A DNA stretch of 64,000 bases from Apodospora peruviana (taxonomy: Eukaryota > Ascomycota > Sordariomycetes > Sordariales > Lasiosphaeriaceae): assembly GCA_033439685.1 (NCBI GenBank), contig JAUEDM010000005.1, forward strand, positions 124,001-188,000. The letters are read 5' to 3'. Below are positions 1-11,328 of the stretch, in pieces (positions within the stretch are counted from its first letter, which is position 1; each line of letters opens with the position of its first letter). The notes under the pieces were generated by a model, which was not told where the DNA came from, searched no databases, and worked only from the letters and a program-made list of their open reading frames with translations. A program made the position numbers and the translations under genes.

Positions 1-463
1 GGTCGGAGTCGGTGGTTGCCATTGGGGCCTCAGAACGGTGACCGTTCAACGGTCTGGCCCGGTGTGGAGGTCGGGGATGAGCGGATTGACGCCAATGTTG
101 CAGATTGTCGGGTTTGGTCCGTGCGCCTTGATGCAGTGCGTCGTCTTGGCGTGAATGCAGCACCTTTAATCCAGATATTTCTTGTCCGATCAAGAATTGC
201 GCAGTGATCCGGGCAAGAATTGATGTCATTCAGGTGGTCGGTGTGCCGGTGCTGAGGGGAAAGAGGCCAGTGATTTGAGATCCACCGTTAGGCAGCAAGT
301 TGGTCCTTCCTGTAATTGGTGAGCATTATCAACCAAGGCGGCAGCCCGACACTTCAGCACTTTTGTGCCGACCTGATTGAGGTTCAAATTCTCAGAAAGG
401 ACTTGGAGTGGAATAGACGAAACATCATCCACTTCCACTTGTCCCTAACAGGCTCGTCTTTCA
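1..463. other. Upstream region of the HET gene, no gene seen
   Basis: The short open frames here lack recognisable motifs. The stretch is presumably the promoter and 5' leader of the HET gene starting at 464. Confidence 0.4.
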
Positions 464-3028
464 ATGGCTTTCCAGTCCAGCTTTCCATACCAGCCCCTCC
501 CAGCCAACGATGCCCGTTTCCTGCGTGTCCTACGTATCACTCCCGGCGAGGCATCTTCACCCCTCGTCTGCAAACTCGAACACGCAATTTGCCTCCCAGA
601 GGACCCCGACAACTTACGCAATCCAAAGACCGTAGTCGAGGATACTGACAACCCGCTCGTCGGGTATGAAGCCCTCTCCTACTGCTGGGGCGACCCAACA
701 CACACAGATTCCATAACCCTCAACTCCTTGCCATTCGGCATCTCGGCCAACCTCTCAGCTGCACTCCATCAACTCCGCAAGCCGGACGTCGAACGCATCC
801 TGTGGGTAGACGCAATCTGCATTGACCAGTCCTCAGACTCCGACAAAAAGCGCGAGGTTAGCCGGATGCGTGCCATCTACTACTCGGCCAAATCAGTCGC
901 CATCTGGCTGGGCCCATCCTCCCCAACCAGCAACGATGCACTCAACTTCGCGGAGGAAATGTACTCCACCTTCCGCTTCGTTTGCGACCAATTTGGCGTC
1001 GGCTCTTCAGGCGAGGGCGCCTTCGACTGGATCGACGAGCAGACGCGGCTGGCCATTTCTCAAAAATGGGGCTTCCTCTCTCCGGACCGAACGGATGACT
1101 GGAAGGCCTTGCACGAGCTTTTTGGCAGGCCATGGTTCGGCCGCGCGTGGACGCTGCAAGAGCTCATCGTGTCGCGCGATGCCGTTGTCATTTGCGGCGA
1201 TCGCTCAGTCCCCTGGATGGCGATCGAAGTCGCTGCCCTCGTGGCGGACGTGACCTACTGGCATGTCCACCAACTCATAAGCGACGATGCTCAGTACAAG
1301 CTACCTGGCTATCTACTAGATTTCACTCTATCCATGGTCCGCACGCGCACCTCATACCGCCACCTCGATAACAAGCGAAACATCAACGGCCTCGTCGGGC
1401 CAGGCGCATCGTTTTCCCGCGCGGAGGGCGCATCCACCCGCCTCACGAACAATACTAGTCGCGGCTGTTCCCTCCCGCACGACAAAATCTACTCGGTGAT
1501 CGGCATCCTACCTCCCCCTTTGCGGGACGCCATCCAGCCCGATTACAGCCTTCCAGCGCTGGAGATGTACAAGCGCGCTGTTCAGGCGTGCATCCGGACC
1601 ACCGGCTGGCTCAACATCATTTGTCATTCGCAGTATTCGGAATGGTATCCTCCGTCGCATCCGTCTTGGTTGCCTGACTGGACGCGGCCTCCAAGGGGGA
1701 CGGTCTTTGCAGAGCGAAGTAGCGCGCTCATGCCGCCGCACCGGCCGGTGAAGGAAAGAAAGGCTGAAGGAGCTTTTATTTCGGAGGACCTTTCCGTGCT
1801 TACTGTAAGGGGGTTTGTGGTTGGCGTTGTTGAAGTACCTGGAGTTGAGGAGTTAGGAGGTTGTTTCCCTGGGCTCCGGAAGGCAAGCCAGTTCCTGGCT
1901 GTCGATGGGCCGGAGTCACGCAAATGGCGAGATTGTGTTTATCCTAGTACCTATCCTGAGTTCCAGTACATTCCTAATGCTCCGGCCGACGTGGACCACG
2001 CCTGGGTGGACGGTGACCCCGTCATCTGGGACTTTGAAGAGGATTTTCGAACGACTATGGGAGTCGCGTTTAACGAGAAGATACGGTATCCTTTTTTTCG
2101 GGATGTTCTTGAGATCTTTTTGGGTAGGCTGAAGGAGTTGTGTGAAGCTAGTGTGAGGAATGATGATCCGACGCACCAGCTGGATTACGATGCAGTGGAC
2201 ACGGAGAGGGAGGGAGAGTTTGGCGGGTTTTATAACAAGGTCCGGGGACACTTGATGAGTCGGACGATTTTTCTTTGGGAGAGGGTCGGGGATGATGGAA
2301 AAGGGAAGGGGAAGGAGGTTGAACGTGAAAAAGGAAGTATTAAAGAAGCGGAGGTTTCTGGGGGTATGGAGGGCAGCACCACGGACAAGGAATCTGACAC
2401 GGAGAAACGGCAAGATGGAAAGGAAAGTAGGCTTGACTTGGGACCAGGTTCTGAGGTTTACGGGGATTTGTTGCGTGTGCTGTCCCTGAGTGATGAAGAA
2501 ATCGAAATTGGTAAAAGTATAGGCGGATTGCAAATAGTCGCGACTTTCGGTGGCAGCGAATCCCAGACCCAGATCCTTCCGCCAGGAGACGGTGCTTCTG
2601 ATAACCCGTCTCAGTCTCAGCATGGTCAACCTGCCGTGGTATTGGAGGGTAGAGAGAGTACAGAAGGCACAGAGGGCGCAGAGGGTGCAAAAGGTACGAT
2701 GGGTCCGGTGGCAACGGAAGCTGCCAAGACCACGAAAACTACGGAGCCTACGGAGGGCACAGCTAGCAGCGAAGGGAAGGAATCTGACGAGCGGAAAGGG
2801 CTTCACAGAGGAGAAGAAGCTATGCTCGGGATTGGGCCGGACTTTGTGGAAAGGGGGGATTTGGTGTGTCTGCTGTTTGGATGTGACGCTCCGGTAGTGT
2901 TGAGGAGGAAGGAAGACGGGAGGTATATGTTTGTCGGAGACGCGCATGTCTATGGCTTAATGGACGGAAAGGGGATGGAGATGTTGGAGAGAGGGGAGGT
3001 GAAGGTTGTGGACTTTGAGATTGTTTGA
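464..3028 (+). CDS. HET-domain (heterokaryon incompatibility) protein
   Basis: Uninterrupted 854-residue frame. The HET domain (about residues 66-260) shows the canonical blocks: YEALSYCWG near residue 68, LWVDAICIDQ near 112, and GRAWTLQELIVSRDAVVICG near 223. DKIYSVIGILP follows near 342. The C-terminal HET-protein module is also present: RGDLVCLLFGCDAPVVLRR, then FVGDAHVYGLMDG, to the stop. HET domains are TIR-related and trigger cell death on non-self recognition in fungi. Between about residues 580 and 790 there is an unusual acidic, Lys/Glu/Gly/Thr-rich low-complexity insert with EGTEG-type runs, which separates the catalytic part from the conserved C-terminal module. The ATG at 464 puts 67 residues before the first motif, normal for the family. 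Unlike the HET copy at 59 kb, this one is intact. Confidence 0.92.
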   Translation: MAFQSSFPYQPLPANDARFLRVLRITPGEASSPLVCKLEHAICLPEDPDNLRNPKTVVEDTDNPLVGYEALSYCWGDPTHTDSITLNSLPFGISANLSAALHQLRKPDVERILWVDAICIDQSSDSDKKREVSRMRAIYYSAKSVAIWLGPSSPTSNDALNFAEEMYSTFRFVCDQFGVGSSGEGAFDWIDEQTRLAISQKWGFLSPDRTDDWKALHELFGRPWFGRAWTLQELIVSRDAVVICGDRSVPWMAIEVAALVADVTYWHVHQLISDDAQYKLPGYLLDFTLSMVRTRTSYRHLDNKRNINGLVGPGASFSRAEGASTRLTNNTSRGCSLPHDKIYSVIGILPPPLRDAIQPDYSLPALEMYKRAVQACIRTTGWLNIICHSQYSEWYPPSHPSWLPDWTRPPRGTVFAERSSALMPPHRPVKERKAEGAFISEDLSVLTVRGFVVGVVEVPGVEELGGCFPGLRKASQFLAVDGPESRKWRDCVYPSTYPEFQYIPNAPADVDHAWVDGDPVIWDFEEDFRTTMGVAFNEKIRYPFFRDVLEIFLGRLKELCEASVRNDDPTHQLDYDAVDTEREGEFGGFYNKVRGHLMSRTIFLWERVGDDGKGKGKEVEREKGSIKEAEVSGGMEGSTTDKESDTEKRQDGKESRLDLGPGSEVYGDLLRVLSLSDEEIEIGKSIGGLQIVATFGGSESQTQILPPGDGASDNPSQSQHGQPAVVLEGRESTEGTEGAEGAKGTMGPVATEAAKTTKTTEPTEGTASSEGKESDERKGLHRGEEAMLGIGPDFVERGDLVCLLFGCDAPVVLRRKEDGRYMFVGDAHVYGLMDGKGMEMLERGEVKVVDFEIV

Positions 3029-3535
3029 TACACTCTGCTGAAGTATAATGCACAGTACAATCCTGAGAATGATGGTTTAAGCAGTCCGAGTTAAAGCGTT
3101 TTGGGACCCTTTGGAAACCGGATGCCAGGGCCTTGAAGAGTTGCTAAGGAAGTATTCTTAAGGGTAGGCTGGCAAGGTGCCAAAGGGCGATCAGACCTAC
3201 TTACAGCTGCTAATATAACGGATTAGAGTGCCTACATCGCAGTGATATCCATGCTGGACACTAAGTTAGGTCAGTTTCTGAAAGGGTAATATAAATTTCT
3301 ATTTTAAGGATAACGTCAGGCGGATTATGCAAGCTGCTTGCATTTACTTTGAAGTAGCCCACCTTATCATCAGTCAGCATTAGGCGTCCATCGGCTCTCC
3401 AGGCATCTCAGCACGTTGGCTGACTACATCTTAGTTGCTGTTCAGGTAAAGTTCTAGCGAAATTCAAGAACTACAACTGCATCATGCTCTTTATCTACTG
3501 GTCCTCTAGCCCAGGCTTCTCTCCAATCTGCGGCA

Positions 3536-4677
3536 ATGACCTTTCCTTTCAACTTAGCACAAAGCAAAGTATCAATCTCATACCCAGCTGTGCTTTCGCA
3601 GAAGACAAAGCCTCAGATCATAACGCCGGTACCGTCTTAGTCCTCGCCCTCCTGCTATAATACCAAACTCCACTGTGCTAACCCCCTCAAATCCTTAGAC
3701 ATTACGACCTGCGAAACGCAGTGATATCGAATACCGAAACAGTGCGTGCCTTCCTTCTCCACTTTTATACCTACCTCTCATAATCATAGTGCTGACCATT
3801 TATGGTAGTCAAGCGCGCCTTCGAAAAGCAATGGCTTCACCAAGGTAAAAGGGCGAAAATAAAGGCAATTCATATTTTATCAGAAGCCGAACTAGCCCAG
3901 TCCTACCCTGGGCAACTCTTCCAGAGATATCTGTACATACCTAACCACCTCCTCATTTTACCGATATTTGACTCACATTGAGGCACTAGAAACACCTTTG
4001 AAGAAGGGAGCTATCAAAGATACTTCCACAGAGACGGGTACGTGCGAGTTACTTTCCATGGCACCCAGCGCGCATGCAGTATCGGAGACGAGGCATGGTC
4101 TCTGGATCCCTGCCATAACACCGAGTGCAATGTGTGCGGCATTCTGAGGAATTCATTTCAGATCAAGCATGCCGATAAGCAACCTTGACATTGACATGTC
4201 GTGATCGTGTTTGCTAAGTTGATGACGGCAAGGCGAGAAAAACATGTTCGGCCCCGGTATCTATACAACTACTGTCTCCTCCAGTAAGTTCCAAAGTCCA
4301 ATAAGATTGTTTTGCTTTCCACGCGGGCGGGCAAGCAAGGCTAACGATAACATGGATCAGAGGCCGATATTTACGTCAAGAACAAAGCCCTGTCAAACAA
4401 GCATGTCATGATCGTCTGCCGTATTGCCGACACCCATCCTCAGTATCTGACGACGGCAGATCACCACCGAAGTTCCCCAGACCCTGGATAAAATTCAGTA
4501 AGTAATCAAGAGTTAAAGATCCGACTTCAGTGCAAGCTGACTCAAAGCTGCAAGGTTGAGGCAGTTACAACTGCCCAGGGAGGAAGTATACAGTATCCGG
4601 AGAGTGTGGTGTACCATAACGACGCTATAATACCCGTGGGACTTGTCACCTACACGAGGACGAGGTTGCAGTCATAA
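3536..4677 (+). pseudogene. PARP-like ADP-ribosyltransferase gene, multi-exon, probably decayed
   Basis: No single exon is long, but spliced frames give a fungal PARP-like catalytic domain. Exons inferred: about 3536-3628; 3699-3741; 3809-3932 (contains AFEKQWLHQGK and KIKAIHILSE); 3990 to about 4185 (TFHGTQRACSIGD, then C-x-x-x-x-C-x-x-C-GILRNSFQI); about 4235-4283 (FGPGIYTTTVSS); and 4361 to about 4490 (KADIY, NKHVMIVCRI, YLTTAD). The final part ends at 4677 (YPESVVYHNDAIIPVGLVTY). The 4284-4360 intron has a GTAAGT donor, CTAAC branch and CAG acceptor and keeps frame exactly. HGT and FG.GIYT..SSKA match the NAD-binding core of PARP-type transferases. Problems: TGA at 4186 and 4192 after NSFQI, and a frame change near 4465. 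The 5' end is not resolved; upstream exons are possible. Convergent with the Hsp70-like relic. Confidence 0.62.
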
Positions 4678-4842
4678 CAGAAGGAGCGCGATGGATCAAG
4701 CAAAGTTCTGGTGCCAAATCTGTCTAGGTAAACTGTAGGAATTCGATTCTGTACCACAGCACTTGTATTTACATGTGAATTCCCTTCTGAAAACCAAAGA
4801 CTAAGAGAAGATAACCTAGCCAAATGGACATGTAGCTGCCAG

Positions 4843-7222
4843 TTAGTCTGATAAATCTTGGTCGGTAGTGGAAGATGAAAACCTGTCACTGTCTTCAGGT
4901 CCGTCATACTCCGTCGACAATGTTCCTCGCCGCTGCTCGGGTTGCTGTGGGTATGTCGTCGGTAGGGCCAGTGCTGATGCTACCAAGGTATTGGAGGGTT
5001 TTGGCGGCGGTCTCCTGGCAGGTTCAAATTGTACTCTAGTCCAAGACGTCGACTGCAGCGCCTCCCTCCCTAGCTGCCGGTGTACCTGTGGGGAGGCAGA
5101 TCCCTCGTCTGTTGACTTGGGTGAAGACACCCGAGACAACTTGGCAGCGCCCCTCTGACGTTTGGTCGAGTGCCTGTCAGAAGTGCTAGCTGCCTTGACC
5201 TTCCGCTTCTTGCTTGGTCTGTTCTGCTCGTCTCTCGGTTTCCTTTGGGAAACAACACTGGCGCGGACAGTGGCGCGGGGTTCGGGTTCGGGTTCGTTGT
5301 CGGACTCTTCGTCCTGCTGCAGCCAGAGTCTGGAACCGGAATCGTAGCGGATCTTGATGGTGCGCCACGTGCCCCAGGGTCCGTAGCGACCACCTCGCCA
5401 GCAAGATTTCTCCACAACAAGACGAGCGGTGTCGGGCAAAGGGCCTTCTTTTGCTGATAATCGAAGCCGGAACTACTCATGCTGTTGTGGTACGTCGTCG
5501 AAAGTGTACAGGTCGTAGCAGTATGACCTGGCATCCAACATGTTGCCCTCGTTCTCGCTGAACTCAACTGGGCAGTTGATGAATTCGTCCGACGACGGAT
5601 GCTTTTCGTTGTATAGGGGATCGACAACCAGTTTGAGGTAGTCGTGGGCCATAACGTCGTGGTAGAACTGATGCTTCTCCTCAAAAGGGATGTATGCCGT
5701 GACGTTATTCCATTGCCCAGATGGGTTATCGCGGTACTGGCGGATCTGGAGTCCCCAAGCTGCGCCGCTTTGAACAAAGTCCTTGAGACTTTGCGAGTCC
5801 ACCGCGAGCTGAGAGGCCTCCATTGTGAGATGGTAGGATCTGTGAAGGCTGCCAGAGAAGGCGGCGGTGAAGATGAATCAGTTATCTTCGAGATCCAGGC
5901 TGCTAGCGATCTTGTGGAGGCGGTCCTTGAAAAGCTCGTTCTTTGTCATGCCACCATGAACAAGTACAAAAGGTGGAAACCCGGATTGCTTCGACGTTGA
6001 GATCGCGTCGGCCAGTTGCTTTTTAAAAAACTCTTAAAGGGACCGTCCATCGACCTCTCAAACTGTTGGATGGCACGCGTAGAGCTGAGCTGAAAGGTAT
6101 CCCTGATTCGCTCCATGACTCCGCGGTGGTCGGGCAGATTCACGACAATATGGTACGGCCACTCCTCTTTTCCATACATGTCCGGTCTTATATCCTTCTT
6201 GTCAGCGTTAACCCGGTCCAGCAATTTTTGGAGCGACTCTGGATCGACCTTGGCCTCGACACACTGGACCTTCCTCATAATGAAGAGCTTTTCCACAATG
6301 GCTCAGGTGGCAAGCTTGGCAATATGAAACTCCCACTCCTCGCTACCTCCAGAAACACCGACCGGGTCGGTCACGCGGCAATAGTGCAGGCCGTCGTCTG
6401 TGTCCCTGTATAGCGTATATAATGCCTGGTTCTGTAGTCCGGGGTTAGCTTCGTCAGCAGTTGTAAGGTATTGCATCGTACTCACAAAGCTCATACCGTC
6501 AAAATCGTTGGACAGAACAAAACAGGATCTTGATGCGTTGGGAGTCGGCAACTCGACTCTCAGTGACTCGTCCCCGTAGTAGCACATGTGTTGTGCTTCC
6601 GATTCTAGGCAAAACCGGACCATGTCGCAGTCTATTCCAAACGCCTTCGCGAAGATGCGTCGATACGCCCTGATCTACGGCTTACCTTCCCATTGGTCTG
6701 GAATGGTCAGGTGATATCGGATGATGCTAAGGCTTTTATGTGGCGATTTCGATAGTGCCGCGTATAAACACCCCTTTAGGTACTTGAAGGCGGCGACGGC
6801 AACAATCCTCCAGGTAGCTCTTCCATCGGGCCCTCTTGATCCTCCTCAACTTCAAAATGGGGAGACACTGCGGAGGTAGAGGCAACCGCGCCGTCAGCAC
6901 ATCCTCGTCCAAGTCATCTAAAGATGCGCCATCTAGGTCATCCACCATTTTGATTTTCTCGTTGTCCAAAGCAAGGACTGGGATGAGATATTTGAGCCTC
7001 GCGTAAGATCTACTGGGATCCCTGTTTTTCTTTCCATAGTAGTGTGGCTTCTCTTCATCGCCATCGATCGGCACCATGACGTCGAAGTCTCCTGCTTCCA
7101 GTCGGCGGTGATTTCCAATGTAATTGCTCTCGATGGGGACGGCGTTTGAGGCAATTCCCCTCTCCACGACGACGTATGCTGCTCGGAGACCACTGCTCCC
7201 GTTGTCGATGCCGAAGTAAACG
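4843..7222 (-). pseudogene. Hsp70-like (actin-fold ATPase) gene, decayed by nonsense codons
   Basis: Reading 7222 down to 4843 gives a divergent fungal Hsp70-like protein. The phosphate-1 loop is FGIDNGSSGLRAAYV (about 7217-7174), just after a CTAAC...CAG intron acceptor. HLTIPDQWE lies near 6690-6717 and LESEAQHM near 6585. A phosphate-2-like NDFDGMSF is near 6505, and the adenosine-loop-like VLVHGGMTKNELFKDRL near 5920-5970. The tail is a Lys/Arg/Ser-rich disordered region ending at 4843. The frame is broken by TAG at 6675-6677, TGA at 6303-6305, TGA at 5878-5880 and TAG at 5473-5475. Sensible protein continues in the same frame on both sides of each stop, and each stop is one C-to-T change from CAG or CGA. 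Frame also switches near 6740 and 5970. The first exon, upstream of 7222, could not be placed. Confidence 0.72.
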
Positions 7223-9660
7223 CTGCATGTGACGCCACGGTTAGCACAGGGCCCATCATAAATTCACTGGTGCTGGCTTCCGTTGTGTCAAGTTGCCATA
7301 ACTTTCCCATCGGGCACAAGACAGCTGTTGACGCGAGACATCCTCGAGCCGGTCGACTGCAACGCTTGGGTTGGAATTGGCTTTTATCCAAGCAGACGGT
7401 TGTAAAGTGTGTGGTGCTGCTGCAGCATGGGACAACTTTCGTCGATGTGTGTGCTCGGGAGTCGTCCGTGGACACTATTTTGCTGGCTACCTATCGTTCC
7501 CCCTTGCCTATGTATGTAGAATTAGCATGTATCTTGGTCGCCAGGTGCGTGCACCCTCTTTCATTCTCCATCGTCTGTACTGAATCTGAAGCACGCGGCC
7601 GCGAATGGATCACTACCAGTATAATTACCTAGCAAAATCCGTGTCGTATCCGCATTTAGTTTCATGCAAGCTCTTCTCACATCGAGGACCATGGTCGATA
7701 CCTCGTGGATGCCACGAATGTCGCATTGTTGTGCTGTTGATCCTGGCTGGCAGGACAATCATATATCACCTGAGGGCACAGTCATTGTTCGGAACCCCCC
7801 AGTAGGTCTTTTCCCTCATTGCTACCACTCATCGAGGCGTATCTATTACTAGGTTGTGCTGACCCTTATCAGACCATTGAGCAAGCGATACGCAATCATT
7901 GCCAAATGGACCTGAAGAGCTATCTCCTTGTCACAGTTTCCGCAAATGACAACGTCAAGTAATTTGCAGGGTCGGACGTATAACCCAAAAGGAGATTGCC
8001 AAGATATTCGACTTGAACCAGTTTCTCCATTCCCAGAGACCTGGTGGCACAGATAAGCAGGAACGTCCTCGGAGAATGTATGCATTGCATCACTAACGTG
8101 AGAACTGACCCGTATCAGACTCGGGCTTTCCTGTCCTGAACAGTACTTTGTTTCACGCAGGTGGCTAGCGTGGCGCCTCAAGGGGGATTACCTATAGCAG
8201 TGGGTCACTCGTTTCCGACTTATCCACGGGTCGAAAGACGGCGGGAAGCCGAAAGAAGCATCACAAAGAACCGAACCACCTGCGAAGACATGGTAAGTCC
8301 GACTCCTTACCCTTCAAAATAGACTGTCTGCTGATCCTCCAACAGAGCGCATTCCTCTCTTGGCTTATATTCCGAGACTCATTGTTGAGCCCACCGACAG
8401 ACAGTACCCAGATATCAAGAGACTGAATCTCTGCGTCTCCATGTTGGACGATATCACCACAAATGCTCTCTCCATTTTCTTCTCCCAAAATAGCAGTAAC
8501 AAGGCCAAGAAAGTCCATTTCTCCTTTGCCCATAACACCCAGTCGGCACAGACACAAAGGCATGCCGACAACTGCATTCCGCACATGGATGGGCAGTATG
8601 GGCAACACAGATTTATCGTGCCCCTCCGAGACATTGTCCAACCCAAATACCCTGTTTCGCAGGGGCCTCGTGGAGCGGAATTTATGGAATGACTTTTGAG
8701 GGATGATGATATTGACATCGCTGACCAGACCGCGCGAACTAGTTTGCCTGAATATTTTTTCTTTTTACTTTTTTTTTTTTTTTTTTTTTTTTGTGGTTAC
8801 AGCTAAAAAGCAAACGCCTTTTTCGGGATCACAGCGAATTAGCCGCTAGTTAGATTCAATATTGTAGCGCTCGACTAATCTATAGGGTCCACGTATCCGT
8901 CTTTTTCATCTGTCGCACCAAAACAGGCGTTACGTACGCTCCCTCGCTAGCTCCATACAAGAGCTCCGGAGACCCCCTTTCTTGTTCGCCCTCGGCGACT
9001 GCCTGCAATTGGCGTCGATGATGACTCGAAAAGAGCCCACAATCAATGTGTCAGCATGCTGAAACAACGGACTCTGGGACCCCGCGTTCAAGCTTCGATC
9101 GCATTGCGAACTCGATCAGGACGCGAATTTGGACAGACCGACGGAAGCTCTCTTGCAGCAGCACTTGTGCACGAACGCGCCGAAACGATTCCAATTGCCG
9201 AATCTCCTCGGAGCCCTTGGTCGCCGCTTCTTTGTTTCAAGATGGCGTTGCGAAGTTAGCACTACCTCGGCGCGTCGATTACAGGTTTCTATGGCGTTTC
9301 CAGGTACTATCCACAACTCCTGTCTCGAATCCAAATGCTCGACTAGGTTATTAGGTACTAACTTCTCGAACTCTCTCACGCGCATAGCGGTTCCTCTCTA
9401 TATTTTACCCATTTTCCTCTATGCCGAGACGCCCGACCTATGAGATGGCGATTTGAAGATGGGGAGGATGCTGGTCTGCTTGGCTTCATAGGACATCTTA
9501 TGCAACAGCTACTTTATATACCCCGACAGTACACGAGACGATCACCGGGTTCAACTGGATGACTATGACTTCAGACCTGGCTTAGTGGGTTGATGATGTT
9601 GCGAACCCGAAAGTCCGAGTCGATTTTGAGGTTTACATCAAAAGAATATTAAAAGTTTTC
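7223..9660. other. Gene-poor stretch with unassigned open frames and a poly-T tract
   Basis: Open frames such as 7849-8181 (minus, 110 codons) and 8360-8692 (plus, 110 codons) overlap frames on the opposite strand and carry no motif I recognise. The first exon of the Hsp70-like gene probably lies in 7270-7560 on the minus strand. A run of 24 T is at 8769-8792. I cannot support a gene here. Confidence 0.4.
8769..8792. repeat. Poly-T tract
   Basis: Uninterrupted run of about 24 T. Confidence 0.95.
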
Positions 9661-11252
9661 TAGACAGCAGGACCTAACAATGCATCACACCTAACATTGC
9701 ATCACTTCGACCAGCCACCCCGAGCCACCACAACCTTCAATTCTGATGCAATTTACATGCAATAAATGGGTCAACTGCCTTCATGTTGCTCATGAAGAAG
9801 ATCCAGACCATGGATGATCATTTCCTGGGCTTCTTGCACTGCATTTTCATCAATACTTGGCTGGGTAGTCTGGGTAGTCCTCCTTCGCTTAGAGGTGTTC
9901 CTGGAAGCCCTCTGGGCTTCAATTATGGCTTCAGTCTCAGCAACCTTGTCATTGCCGGTTTCTCGGACCTTTTTACGAGTAATGGGCTCATGGCTTTGTA
10001 ATTCCGCTTCCAAGAAAGCCACCTTGGCCTTCAATCCAGCGATCTGGGCATTGCGTTCATCGAGAGCCTTCCCTGCCTTCCCAAGAACATGCCGTACATG
10101 CCGCCTAGCCTCCCCCGATTTGATCCCTGATGTCATGGCTCTTCTGGGGGGTTGGAAACGTACTCCCAAAGGCCAGTTGTCAGGGGTTCCGGAGTCCCAG
10201 GGCGTGGTGGAGAGTCGATAGGAGGTGCCGCGTCCTCCAAGATCGCTTCTGGGTTTTCCAAAATGGCCTGGGGGTTGAATGGCCAAATCCCAGTGGTATG
10301 GCTCGAATGCTCGTCCAGAATAAGAAGACGCCAATCCGATAACCTGTCTGGCTTGGTTTCTGGAAGATAGATCTTTTTGAGCCATTTTAATGCAATTTTG
10401 GCATTGCTCCAACCCGAGGGCGAGTAATCGTACTTCCAGCCATTGTACTGTGTCCGTAATTCCTCTTCCAATGGGAACCACTGGCCCTGGAGGCTGGCTC
10501 CCGTAAAAACAATGCATGGGCTCAACCGCTTGGCTTCTACCGTTACATATTCGATGACAGAGACGCATGTAGTGTTGTAAGACTTCTTATGGTATGCCTT
10601 GGAGGTTAAAACAGCCCCAAGAACCTTCCCAGTCTTAGTCTCGGCTTCCTGCATGCCATGCTCATCCATGTTGGCAATGTTCTTTGGGAGGATGCCTTTG
10701 GCTTGGATCTGGCCCTCTAGTCTTCGAAAGAAGGCTTCATACGCTCTAGAGGCCTCCAGAGCGCACGATATTTTAGGGTGGATGGGAGTCTGGCGCTTTA
10801 AATACCGATCAATCCGTCTGGCCCCCAGCGATCTGGAATCCCCTCCTTCGAGGAGGATGGCCGTGGCGAAAGCCACCACCTCAGAGCGGCTTGGAGGACG
10901 GTCAGCCTTCTCTTGATTGAGGATCCATCTAGAAATATAGTCTTCTTGCTCATCAGAGAGCCTTTGGATCGGGTTTTTGCTCAATGGTCGGCTTGTGTGG
11001 CCATGGAGGCGTCTGGAAAGTACGGATTGATTGATCGACCATTTCCGGGCTGCAGATCGCTGGGACATGCCATTGAAGACATATTCAGTTGCCGAATTGA
11101 TCTGCGACTCCCTGAAGTTTTCCTTTTTTAATTTCGATTTTTTTGATTTTTTTTGATGAAGTTGTTGTTCAAAGTCCATGAGGGTCGCAAATGGCGTTGT
11201 GGAAAGATTGATGCATTGTGGAGCCTGATGCATTGTTGGGTCCAGCTTTCTA
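9661..11252. mobile_element. Non-autonomous pogo/Fot1-like DNA transposon (Tc1/mariner superfamily)
   Basis: The element is bounded by imperfect terminal inverted repeats. The left end is TA then GACAGCAGGACCTAACAATG (from 9661). The right end, read inward on the minus strand from 11252, is TA then GAAAGCTGGACCCAACAATG. The match continues as CATCA, with a second GCATCA block inside each end. Both ends are flanked by TA, the target-site duplication of this superfamily. The element is about 1.59 kb and contains one broken transposase gene (9771-11179). Its right end stops 77 bp short of the stop codon of the HELLP-like gene. Confidence 0.88.
9771..11179 (-). pseudogene. pogo-like DDE transposase, internally deleted and frameshifted
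   Basis: I take the start as the ATG at 11179 (MDFEQQLHQ), because the upstream ATG at 11290 lies outside the element. The order is a basic N-terminus, a psq-type helix-turn-helix (ATEYVFNGMSQRSAARKW), a Tc5/CENP-B-type DNA-binding region, then DDE_1. The first catalytic Asp is in NIANMDEHGMQEAETK and the second in LLILDEHSSHT. The protein then jumps directly to TGIWPFNP, which in full-length relatives comes roughly 80-120 residues later. The segment with the third catalytic Asp is therefore deleted. At about 10145, in a run of C, the frame shifts. The basic coiled-coil C-terminus (SGIKSGEARRHVRHVLGKA onward) continues in another frame to 9771. It cannot encode an active transposase. Confidence 0.88.
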
Positions 11253-11328
11253 ATTGGATTTAAGTGTTTGTAAACAGCATAACGTAGCAAGCAAGAGCAC
11301 AGATATATGGAATAAGAAGTTCTATAAG

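Noticed and set aside
1916..2947. 343-codon minus-strand open frame inside the HET gene
   Set aside because: Antisense shadow of the low-complexity part of the HET coding sequence.
7849..8692. Two open frames of 110 codons on opposite strands as candidate genes
   Set aside because: No motif, no splice structure that joins them, and overlapping frames on the opposite strand.
9046..9443. Overlapping plus and minus frames of 89-104 codons upstream of the transposon
   Set aside because: Equal coding potential on both strands and no recognisable domain.
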